The notes beneath the pieces are model-generated. The model had not been told where the DNA came from. It saw nothing but the letters and a program-made list of their open reading frames with translations, and made no database searches. DNA of 64,000 bases from Streptomyces halobius (lineage in GTDB: Bacteria; Actinomycetota; Actinomycetes; Streptomycetales; Streptomycetaceae), in the NCBI RefSeq assembly GCF_023277745.1, contig NZ_CP086322.1:3410001-3474000 (forward strand), given 5' to 3'. This document shows positions 55,347-62,860 of the stretch, piece after piece. Position 1 is the first letter of the stretch, and the number at the start of each line of letters is the position of its first letter. The position numbers were made by a program, and so were the translations under genes.

Positions 55347-55742
55347 GGATTTCAACTCCGTTCCTCAACGCATTGTTCGCTTCGCTCTAGAACAAAGGGT
55401 CAGAGTTCCTCAAGGGTGCCGCCCATGGGGCAGCTACCTGCCACGGATCGGATTACGCGTTGCTCATGATCACCACGTCAGCCGACATACGGCCCGGGTG
55501 CCATGCACGGGCGCTAGCACTTCGACGCTAGCGCCCGTTCTTCGTTGCCCACGTACTTTGGTGCGGCCCTCGGCCCGGCGGGCGGGACGGGGCCTTCTCG
55601 GCCACGTGGCCGTACGGGGGTTTTCCGGTGTTCCAGCCCAACTTCGCCTCGGCCTCTTCGGGCGAAAGTCGGCCACTGCCCCGCATCGCGAGCGGGCTGA
55701 GGATCGATAAGGTGTGCTATCGGTCGAATGGGGAGGTGCGGC
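55347..55742. other. Intergenic region with a strong terminator
   Basis: 396 bases between the DUF1648 gene (minus) and the next plus-strand gene. It contains the hairpin at 55507-55538. A -10-like GATAAGGT lies near 55706-55713 before the plus-strand gene. No coding frame was supported. Confidence 0.55.
55507..55538 (+). terminator. Perfect 12-bp hairpin terminator
   Basis: Arms ACGGGCGCTAGC (55507-55518) and GCTAGCGCCCGT (55527-55538) with loop ACTTCGAC are followed by TCTTCGTT. A strong rho-independent terminator, but no plus-strand gene precedes it within this region, so its original gene has probably been lost. Confidence 0.7.
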
Positions 55743-56105
55743 ATGGGGTGGCTGTGGATGGTGCTCCCCGCCGTAATGCTCGGCGGGGGCTGGATCGTCG
55801 AGAACGTCCGGAGTGCGTTGAAGACCCGGCACAAGCGAAAACTGGAGCTGCTCGACGCCGCCCAGCGGCGTCAGCTCGCGCTGGACGCGGCGAACCGGCC
55901 GCCCGAGCCGGTCTGCGGCTGTACTCACCACCTCGCCACGCATGACAAGGCCGGCAGGTGCCATGAGGTGGTCGAAGCACCGACCGCCTGGGACGCCGAA
56001 CGCAAGCCGCTGCGTTACGAGTCACGACCGTGCAACTGCCAGCAGTACATCGGCCCCGAACCACTGGGGACGGTCTTCGCGGCGGAGATCGTAGACCCAC
56101 GCTGA
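55743..56105 (+). CDS. Small membrane-anchored protein with Cys/His motif
   Basis: A 120-residue protein. An N-terminal membrane helix MGWLWMVLPAVMLGGGWIV is followed by a charged helix RSALKTRHKRKLELLDAAQRRQLALDAA. Then come Cys/His-rich CGCTHHLATHDKAGRCHEVVE and RPCNCQQYIGPEPLG, likely a metal site. GGGAGG stands six bases before ATG 55743. Similar hypothetical proteins occur widely in Streptomyces. No function known. Confidence 0.75.
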   Translation: MGWLWMVLPAVMLGGGWIVENVRSALKTRHKRKLELLDAAQRRQLALDAANRPPEPVCGCTHHLATHDKAGRCHEVVEAPTAWDAERKPLRYESRPCNCQQYIGPEPLGTVFAAEIVDPR

Positions 56106-56311
56106 TCGCGGCAGCGGCCGAGGGCGTGCTCGATGCTCATCCGCACCCCCGCGCATGCCCTCAGCAAGCCCATACCCGTGCCGTGCGGGCCCGAGGGCCG
56201 CCCATCGCTCAGCGGTCAACCGCCCCTTCGCGGATGAGGCGAGCCCTCAGCGACGTCAGCGCCGTCAAGGAATTCTGATCAACACCCATGTGTCCGCCGT
56301 ACGGTGAGGCC

Positions 56312-56932
56312 ATGGCGCATACTGAACACCACACAGGGGCGGTTGAGGCCGAGGAGACGATCGTTTGCCGGCCAGCACGCCGCGAGGACGAGAAGTCCGT
56401 CGCCGCTGTCGACGGATCGTTCACCACGGACACCGTCTTCGAAGTGACACCCACCGAGGGTGGATTCACCATACGGCCCGTTCAGTTGGATACTCCAATT
56501 CACAAGGTTTTCCCGGACGATGAGCCGAAGGACGACGATGAGCCGAAGGACGACGATGAGCCGAAGGATGCGGCAGACGAGGAGGACTCGGACGACGAAT
56601 GCACGATCGTGGCCGTCGAAGGGGACACCGTCTGCGGATTCGTCGCCACCGAGTACAACCCTTGGAATCACCGGCTGACCATCGCTGACATCGAGGTGGC
56701 CCCCACGCACCGGGGACGGGGTGTGGGACGGACCTTGATGAATCACGCCCTTGAGCACGCCCGTGAACGCGGTGCCGGACATGTGTGGCTGGAAGTCACC
56801 AATATCAACGCGCCCGCGATCCGCGCCTATCGGCGCATGGGGTTCGCCTTCTGCGGGTTGGACGCCTCGCTCTATAAGGGGACGGAATCGGCGGGAGAGA
56901 CGGCGTTGTACATGAGCCGGCCCTGCTCCTGA
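56312..56932 (+). CDS. GNAT acetyltransferase, streptothricin acetyltransferase-like
   Basis: A 206-residue GNAT enzyme. The acetyl-CoA site is IADIEVAPTHRGRGVGRTLMNHALEHA, followed by GAGHVWLEVTNINAPAIRAYRRMGFAFCGLDASLYKGT and ETALYMSRPC, a close match to streptothricin N-acetyltransferases that inactivate this antibiotic by acetylating its beta-lysine. In the N-terminal half, three 18-bp tandem repeats (about 56517-56570) encode DDEPKD units in an acidic linker. ATG at 56312 follows GGTGAGG. Whether it acts on streptothricin or another amine is not shown. Confidence 0.87.
   Translation: MAHTEHHTGAVEAEETIVCRPARREDEKSVAAVDGSFTTDTVFEVTPTEGGFTIRPVQLDTPIHKVFPDDEPKDDDEPKDDDEPKDAADEEDSDDECTIVAVEGDTVCGFVATEYNPWNHRLTIADIEVAPTHRGRGVGRTLMNHALEHARERGAGHVWLEVTNINAPAIRAYRRMGFAFCGLDASLYKGTESAGETALYMSRPCS
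56517..56570 (+). repeat. Three 18-bp tandem repeats inside the GNAT gene
   Basis: The unit GACGATGAGCCGAAGGAC is repeated in frame three times, with the last copy slightly diverged, coding an acidic DDEPKD linker between the N-terminal part and the acetyltransferase core. Copy number is likely to vary between strains. Confidence 0.8.
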
Positions 56933-57210
56933 GCCGAACCTGCCCCCCGTCGGCCCTGCTCATGAGCCTTCCCTGTCTCCTGAGCCGAACCTGATCCTGA
57001 GACGGATCTGCTCCTGAGCCGAACCCGATCCTGAGACGGACCTTTCCCTGGACGCCGCCAGCGCGGAGGACCAGCGCTATCCGTAGAGCACCGGCCCCTG
57101 GCGCGCGGCACGTACCGCCCCGGCCGGCGAGGATGCGGGTGACCTGCAGGCCGTCCATCCTCGGCACGCCGGCGGTGCAGACAGACAGCGGATCATGACA
57201 CACACATACC

Positions 57211-57320
57211 AAGGCAGCGGCATACAAAGGCCACGACCGCAGCACACGGAGACCATGACCGCAGCACACAGAAAACACGACCGCAGTACGCAAAGCCCGG
57301 ACCGCGGCACGCAAATACCA
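57211..57320 (+). repeat. Five degenerate 22-bp tandem repeats
   Basis: Units start at 57211, 57233, 57255, 57277 and 57299, consensus ACGACCGCAGCACACA plus six variable bases. The middle three are most alike. There are no spacers, so it is not a CRISPR array. Confidence 0.7.
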
Positions 57321-57335
57321 GGCCCGGAAGACAAG

Positions 57336-57371
57336 GACCGGGCACCTGCCCATTCAGCCAGGTGCCCGGTC
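57336..57371 (-). terminator. Terminator of the cytochrome P450 gene
   Basis: Perfect 13-bp arms GACCGGGCACCTG (57336-57348) and CAGGTGCCCGGTC (57359-57371) with a 10-base loop lie 52 bases past the P450 stop. Confidence 0.75.
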
Positions 57372-57422
57372 AGGAAAAGTGCCGGGTTCGCGGTAAGCGC
57401 CGCGGACGGCGCCCGCTGCCGG

Positions 57423-58709
57423 TCATCCGTCGAGGCGGACCGGCAGGGACTCTATGCCGTAGACGATCGACAGTTTCCGGAATGCCAGCTCTTCCGGTTC
57501 GGCGGCCAGGCACATATTGGGGAACCGGCGTACCAGCGCGGGATAGGCGGCGCGGAGTTCCATCCGGGCCAGTTCCGCGCCGACGCAGCGGTGGATTCCG
57601 TAACCGAAGGCGAGGTGGGAAGGGACATTGCGGGTGGGATCGAACTGCTCCATTTCCGGGCCCAGTTTGCCGTCCCGGTCGGCGCCGCTCAGGGAGCACA
57701 GCACCACGTCCCCGGAAGTGATCTGCACACCGCCGATTTCGAGGTCCTCGCGCGCGAAACGCGGAAACGCCACCTGTACGACGGTGAGGTAGCGCAGCAG
57801 CTCCTCGACATAACGGTCGACGACCTCATCGCCGTCGTGCAGGGCCGCGAAGTGCTTCGGGTCCTGGAGCAGGACGAGGGCGCCGAGCGCCAGCATACTG
57901 GCGGTGGTCTCGAAGCCGCCGGTCAGTACGCCGTCGGCGAGCCCGGCCAGTTCCTCGTCGCCGACCGAGTCGCCGTGCTCCTTCACGATCATGCCGAGCA
58001 GACCGTCACCCGGATCCTGGCGCTGCTTCTTGACGACGTCCCGGAAATAGGAAAGGGATTCCGATATGGCGCCGAAGGAGGCGTTCGCACCGCTGAAAAG
58101 GTCGAAACGGGCGGCGCTGAGGCGTTCGAAGTCGGCACGGTCCTCGTAAGGCACGCCGAGCAGTTCGCAGATAACCAGGGAAGGAATGGGGAGGGCGAAG
58201 GAGTGGACGATGTCCACCGGATCGCCGTTCTTCCCCGCGGCCTCCATGGCGTCCAGCCGCTCCTCGACGATCTCGTGGATACGCGGCGTGAGCCGGCCGA
58301 GGCGGCGCATGGTGAATTCGGGGGTGAGGAGTCGGCGGAGGCGGGTGTGCACGGGCGGGTCGGCGAATCCGAGGCCGCCGGGATTCTGGTCGACTCCGGC
58401 GCCCGCCTTGCCGACCAGGTTGGTGAAGTCGGAGCTGAAGGCATGCGCCTTGCCGAGCACCGCCTTGACCTCGTCATAGCCGGTGACCAGCCAGACGTTG
58501 GCGGCTATCGGCACCGGAAGCCGGGAGATGGGCTCCTTCTCCCGGACGATTGCCAGATCGTCCACGGGATCAAGTCCCTCGCGCCGCAATGGCATCAGGA
58601 CGGACTCGGGCAAGAAAGACATTCGAGACAGGTCGAATCCCTTCTTCCTCGTTCTCGCCAGATACATACGACCGGCCCAGGCGATGATCCGGGAACGGAG
58701 AGTCGTCAT
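57423..58709 (-). CDS. Cytochrome P450 monooxygenase
   Basis: A 428-residue soluble bacterial P450. The I-helix oxygen-activation region is VLTGGFETTASMLALGALVLL (about 262-282, with Gly-Phe-Glu-Thr-Thr). The K-helix ExxR is EELLR (302-306), and the heme loop FGYGIHRCVGAELARMEL has the axial Cys at about residue 375. All are intact. The N-terminal 30 residues are basic/hydrophobic. ATG at 58709 fits the family, although the nearest purine-rich site is 13 bases upstream. No ferredoxin gene is adjacent. Substrate unknown; neighbours suggest a relict secondary-metabolism group. Confidence 0.92.
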   Translation of the reverse strand: MTTLRSRIIAWAGRMYLARTRKKGFDLSRMSFLPESVLMPLRREGLDPVDDLAIVREKEPISRLPVPIAANVWLVTGYDEVKAVLGKAHAFSSDFTNLVGKAGAGVDQNPGGLGFADPPVHTRLRRLLTPEFTMRRLGRLTPRIHEIVEERLDAMEAAGKNGDPVDIVHSFALPIPSLVICELLGVPYEDRADFERLSAARFDLFSGANASFGAISESLSYFRDVVKKQRQDPGDGLLGMIVKEHGDSVGDEELAGLADGVLTGGFETTASMLALGALVLLQDPKHFAALHDGDEVVDRYVEELLRYLTVVQVAFPRFAREDLEIGGVQITSGDVVLCSLSGADRDGKLGPEMEQFDPTRNVPSHLAFGYGIHRCVGAELARMELRAAYPALVRRFPNMCLAAEPEELAFRKLSIVYGIESLPVRLDG

Positions 58710-58840
58710 GACGCTAATACTGCCTTTCGTCGAGGGGGACGGTCCCCCGCGCTCGGCTGCCCGAAGGAGCCGAGTCAGCACAGGACCTCCACTCGGCGTG
58801 CGCGGATGTGTCGTACGCCATAGCCCCTCGCTCGCGGCGG

Positions 58841-59380
58841 TCATGGCCCAGGTCCATGCCATCGACCGGTTGTCCGGTCGTCCGCGGCAGCGTGACGAGC
58901 TCGGCCTGCTTTCGTTCTGGACGAGTTTACAAACTGCCATTGGCCGGGTTCACGGAACAAGGGGCCTATGGCTCCCTGACCGCCTCGAAGCCGCCCCCGC
59001 AAGGGCCGCCGCCACCCCTCTCTCACCTCCATGTGCACCACCTTGCCGTCCCGGAACGGGTAGACGTGGTGGACGGTCCCCTCGGCCCGGTGGTCCCCGT
59101 CGGCGCCCCGTGCCCCCAGCCGCACCCGGACGGCGATCCGGCCGTCGGGCTCCGCCGTCATCCCCTCCATCCGCACGAGCGGATGCAACTCGGCGAACTG
59201 CCCCCGCCAATACGCCAGCACCGCCTCGATGCCGTGCAGCCGCGTACCTTCGGCCACATTCGGCCAGTCCACATCCGGATGAAAGAAGGCGCGGGTGAAC
59301 TTTTCGACTTTCTGTGTGGTGAAGATTTCGCACATACGGTGCAGGAGGTCCGCCTGCGCAGCGGGAATCTCGGTCGTCAT
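58841..59380 (-). CDS. SnoaL/NTF2-like protein
   Basis: A 179-residue protein. The NTF2-like core is about residues 1-120: EIPAAQADLLHRMCEIFTTQKVEKFTRAFFHPDVDWPNVAEGTRLHGIEAVLAYWRGQFAELHPLVRMEG, then GRIAVRVRLGARG, then RAEGTVHHVYPFRDGKVVHMEVREG. The SnoaL family includes polyketide cyclases and isomerases, but also many proteins of unknown role. The C-terminal 55 residues are Arg/Gly-rich without similarity, which suggests that the true stop was lost by a frameshift. Start at 59380 (MTTEIPA) is tentative. Confidence 0.7.
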   Translation of the reverse strand: MTTEIPAAQADLLHRMCEIFTTQKVEKFTRAFFHPDVDWPNVAEGTRLHGIEAVLAYWRGQFAELHPLVRMEGMTAEPDGRIAVRVRLGARGADGDHRAEGTVHHVYPFRDGKVVHMEVREGWRRPLRGRLRGGQGAIGPLFREPGQWQFVNSSRTKAGRARHAAADDRTTGRWHGPGP

Positions 59381-59502
59381 GCCGGGCATGCAACCGCACG
59401 CGCCCGGGAGCCCGGCTAGCCATTCCTTCCAGAGCCGACGGCGGGTGTAGACGGGTGTAATGGCGCGAGTATTCGCCGCCGCGGAAGCCACTGCGGAATT
59501 GG

Positions 59503-60646
59503 ATGGCCGCGCCCGGCGCGGAGACTCTCGGTCTAACTGCCTTCGGTGTGGTTGGGCTCAACCGTGGTCTCCATGTCGCCCGATGGTGTGCGCGGCTGGG
59601 TATCCGGGTCACCGCACTGTGCGATACCGACCCGGCGCGGCTGACCGAGGCTGTCCGGGAATTCCCGGCCGCCCGCAGGACCGCGCGATGGCAGGATCCC
59701 GCTCGCGCCCGAAGCCGGTCTGGACGGCGTCCTGCCGGCCCATGAGTTCGACCGGCACGCCGAGCCGGCCATCGCCTTTCTCGACCGCGTCATCCATGTG
59801 CTCAGCGAGACCGCGGCGTGTACGGCCGAGCGGGAGGGCCGCGCGCTGGTCGCGGCCGCCGAGCGCGCCACCGCCTCAACTCCTTCGCCGAGAACTACGT
59901 GACGCGCGCTCATGTACGCGCCATCCGCGGCCTCGTGCGGGACGGCGCAATCGGCACACCCCAGCTGATCGAGTCCGACTACCTGCACGGGGTGTCTCCC
60001 GAGGAGATCGCGGCGCTGGTCGGCGACCCGGCGCACTGGCGCGGCCGGATCTCCGCCACCGCCCACCGCACCCACGCCCTGTCGCCCGCCCTGGACGTCA
60101 CCGGCGCCTGGCCGGTCGAGGGTCAGCGCCTTCCCGGTGACGGAGGCGGAGCGGCCGACGGCCATGGTGCTGATGGTGCGACTGTCGGACGACAACCCCC
60201 TGGCCCTCACCCGGCAGTCGTTCCTCCAAGGGGAGCCGGACAGCCATGGGCACTGGTTCTCGGTGCGCGGCTCGCGGGGTCCGGCCGAGTCGGCGCGGGC
60301 AGCCGGCGAGCGCCCCTGGCACGTACGCCGCGCCGGGATGCGTGGGCCATGGCGGAGGGGCTTGGGGCCCACGAGGAAGAGCTGACACCGCCTGCGCCGC
60401 GGGCCGGCTGCGGGTGGCGGTGCCCCGGATGGCCCGCGCTCCTTTGGTGTGCCCCGGCACGACGAGGGCACCGCACTCATCGCGGAGGCGTTCCGCGCCT
60501 GCATGGAGGAGGACGCCGCGCCCCGTGTCGCGGTGCGGCAGGCCGTCGCGGCCTCGCTCGTGGGGACTTCGGCGGCGGTGTCGCTCGCGGAGGGCGGTCG
60601 CGCGGTCGCCGTCCCGGATGTGCGGTCGTGGAAATTTCCGGGCTGA
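59503..60646 (+). pseudogene. Gfo/Idh/MocA oxidoreductase, multiply frameshifted
   Basis: A typical NAD(P)-binding oxidoreductase can be followed only by switching frames. First GLTAFGVVGLNRGLHVARWCARLGIRVTALCDTDPARL (Rossmann fold), then GLDGVLPAHEFDRHAEPAIAFLDRVIHVLSETA, then NSFAENYVTRAHVRAIRGLVRDGAIGTPQLIESDYLHG, then PTAMVLMVRLSDDNPLALTRQSFLQGEPDSHGHW, and finally HDEGTALIAEAFRACMEEDAAPRVAVRQAVAASL. At least three indels are needed, so the gene is dead. Sugar or cyclitol oxidation was its probable role. Confidence 0.8.
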
Positions 60647-60889
60647 GGTTTTCCCGACCTGAGGTCTTTACTGAGGGTGATGAGTTGCGCACCCTCCGAG
60701 GTCTCTCTAGCGTGAGGCAAGCGAGGCGGGCGCACCGCAATGAAGCGGCACAAAACCGCGCTCGCAGCCGGGGAAGTCGGGTAGCTCTCGCGCTCCTGCG
60801 ACGCAGCTCCCACTCCGTCCGTCACCCGATTCCCGGCACCCCCACTCGACTCACCCCCAGGGAATCTCCCCTTTGCAGGAGGACGCCAG

Positions 60890-61249
60890 ATGTTTCCGAA
60901 GTCGAAGCCCGGCAAACTCGCGCTCTATGCCCTTTCGGGCGCGCTGACCACTGCCGTCGCGGCCGGACCGGCCGTGGCAGTGAGCAGCGGCGACGACCAC
61001 CACAAGAAGCACAAGGTGTACAAGGGCAAGGTCATCGCCAAGACGGGCCTGCTGAAGCGCAGGGGGCCGAGTACCAAGTACAAGGTGGTCGGCAGCAACC
61101 CGTACAACAAGGTCATCAAGATCAAGTGCAAGGTCAACGGCGAGAACATCAAGGGCAACCCGCGCTGGTACAAGCTCAAGGACGGCTCGTATTCGTTCTC
61201 GTCCGCGCGCTACATCATGAACATCGGCAAGGCTCCCCGCTGGTGCTGA
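60890..61249 (+). CDS. Secreted small SH3-like protein
   Basis: A 119-residue exported protein. The signal peptide is MFPKSKPGKLALYALSGALTTAVAAGPAVAV, with a probable cleavage after AVA near residue 30. The mature part is basic and beta-rich: HKVYKGKVIAKTGLLKRRGPSTKYKVVGSNPYNKVIKIKCKVNGENIKGNPRWYKLKDG, then SFSSARYIMNIGKAPRWC. The RxGPSTxYxVVG pattern and the NPRWYKL motif identify a bacterial SH3-type wall-binding domain. Two Cys may form a disulfide. AGGAGG lies seven bases before the ATG. Probably binds the cell wall. Confidence 0.85.
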   Translation: MFPKSKPGKLALYALSGALTTAVAAGPAVAVSSGDDHHKKHKVYKGKVIAKTGLLKRRGPSTKYKVVGSNPYNKVIKIKCKVNGENIKGNPRWYKLKDGSYSFSSARYIMNIGKAPRWC

Positions 61250-61444
61250 TCTGAGCGCCCGCGGTTGACTCCGCACTCGTACGCCTCGTCGGCCGCATGC
61301 CGTCCGGGGCGTACGGCGCGGCATACGGTACCTCGGAGCACCCCCGGGGCACGCCGCCCGGAGACCCGGCTCGGCCCGGGCACCCCCCGAACGCCGTTTC
61401 CGGCATAACGGAAATACGGCCTGCAGCTTGCTACGTTGCCAGGC

Positions 61445-62860
61445 ATGACGGCAACGGCAACGGCGACCCCCGCGCGACCGGCAGACACTCCCCCACCGCT
61501 GCCGTTATGTACCCAGCGACGCGGTATTGAACTGGCCCTCCTCGTAGCCGCCGTCCTCATCAGCGTCTGCGGCTATCTCGCCGTCGGCCTGGCCAAGACG
61601 CATGCCGTGCCGAGTGGCGCGGCCGCCTACGGCGCCGGGCTCGGCGGCCTGGCGCTGCTGGCGCATCTCGCCATCCGCTTCCGCGCCCCGTACGCCGATC
61701 CACTGCTGCTGCCGATCGCCGTCCTGCTCAACGGGCTCGGCCTGGTGGTGATCTTCCGGCTCGATCTGGAGACCCCCGGCGACGCGGCCGCGCCCACCCA
61801 GCTGATCTGGTCCACGGTCGGCGTCGCGCTCTTCACCGCGGTGGTACTGCTGCTGCGCGACCACCGGGTCCTCCAGCGCTACGCCTATGTCTGTGCGGCC
61901 CTCGCGCTGCTGTTGATGGTCACCCCGATTCTCTTCCCGGCCGTCAACGGCGCCAAGATCTGGATCCGGATCGCGGGGTTCTCCATCCAGCCCGGCGAGT
62001 TCGCCAAAGTCCTGATCACCGTCTTCTTCGCGGCCTATCTCGCCGGCAACCGGGGGGCGCTGGCCCACACCGGCCGCACCTTGGGATTTCTGCGGCTGCC
62101 CACCGGCCGGCTGCTCGGCCCGATCGTCACGATCTGGCTGCTCAGCGTCGCCGTCCTCGTCCTGGAACGGGATCTGGGCACCTCGCTGCTGTTCTTCGGG
62201 GTCTTTGTCGCCCTCCTGTACGTGGCGACCGGGCGGACCGGCTGGGTGGCGGTCGGCCTGCTGCTGGCGGGCGGCGGAGCGGCCGCGGTCGGCGCGCTGG
62301 AACCGCATGTGCACAGCCGGGTCGAGGACTGGCTGCACCCGTTCGCCGGTATCGCGGCGGGCGAAGGCCCGGGCCAGCTCGCCCAGTCGCTGTTCGCCTT
62401 CGCCAACGGCGGGATGTTCGGCACCGGCCTCGGCCAGGGCCACGCGTATCTGATCGGGTTCGCCATGAAGTCCGACTTCATCCTGGCGACCTTCGGTGAG
62501 GAACTGGGGCTCGCCGGACTGACCGCCCTCTTCCTCCTCTACGCGCTGCTGGTGGCCCGCGGCTACCGGGCCGCCCTCGGCCTGCACGACCCCTTCGGCA
62601 GTCTGCTCGCCCTCGGCCTCGCCACCCTGCCCGCCATCCAGGTCTTCGTCATCGCGGGCGGGGTGATGGGGCTGATCCCGCTCACGGGAATGGCGATGCC
62701 GTTTCTCGCACAGGGGGGATCGTCCGTCGTCACCAACTGGATCATCATCGCGCTGCTGCTGCGCCTCAGCGACCGGGCACGCGCCCCACGGCCGGAGGTG
62801 AGCGAGCTGCCCGTCCCCGCCGTCCGGGCGGAATCCGTCCCCCCGGAGGCCGGCCGGTGA
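61445..62860 (+). CDS. FtsW/RodA/SpoVE-type SEDS peptidoglycan polymerase
   Basis: A 471-residue SEDS protein with about ten membrane helices. Family signatures are NGAKIWIRIAGFSIQPGEFAKVLITVFFAAYLAGNR, the catalytic-Asp region LVLERDLGTSLLFFGVFVALLYVATGR and the C-terminal GVMGLIPLTGMAMPFLAQGGSSVVTNWI. It polymerises lipid II glycan strands with a partner class B PBP. The next gene encodes that PBP and starts within its stop codon (GTGA). A short Ala/Thr-rich N terminus is cytoplasmic. As a non-dcw copy it may act in sporulation or hyphal growth. Confidence 0.94.
   Translation: MTATATATPARPADTPPPLPLCTQRRGIELALLVAAVLISVCGYLAVGLAKTHAVPSGAAAYGAGLGGLALLAHLAIRFRAPYADPLLLPIAVLLNGLGLVVIFRLDLETPGDAAAPTQLIWSTVGVALFTAVVLLLRDHRVLQRYAYVCAALALLLMVTPILFPAVNGAKIWIRIAGFSIQPGEFAKVLITVFFAAYLAGNRGALAHTGRTLGFLRLPTGRLLGPIVTIWLLSVAVLVLERDLGTSLLFFGVFVALLYVATGRTGWVAVGLLLAGGGAAAVGALEPHVHSRVEDWLHPFAGIAAGEGPGQLAQSLFAFANGGMFGTGLGQGHAYLIGFAMKSDFILATFGEELGLAGLTALFLLYALLVARGYRAALGLHDPFGSLLALGLATLPAIQVFVIAGGVMGLIPLTGMAMPFLAQGGSSVVTNWIIIALLLRLSDRARAPRPEVSELPVPAVRAESVPPEAGR

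Larger units (their letters stand above)
56933..57422. other. Repeat-rich intergenic region
   Basis: 490 bases without a gene. 56925-57050 is made of imperfect CTCCTGAGCCGAACCTG and CTGAGACGGA units; 57211-57320 holds a 22-bp tandem array; and 57336-57371 is the P450 terminator. Confidence 0.65.

Noticed and set aside
57211..57320. Possible CRISPR array.
   Set aside because: The 22-bp units abut without spacers, are degenerate, and no cas genes are near.
57423..61249. Possible biosynthetic gene cluster.
   Set aside because: No polyketide synthase, NRPS, terpene synthase or RiPP precursor was found; only tailoring-type genes and pseudogenes.
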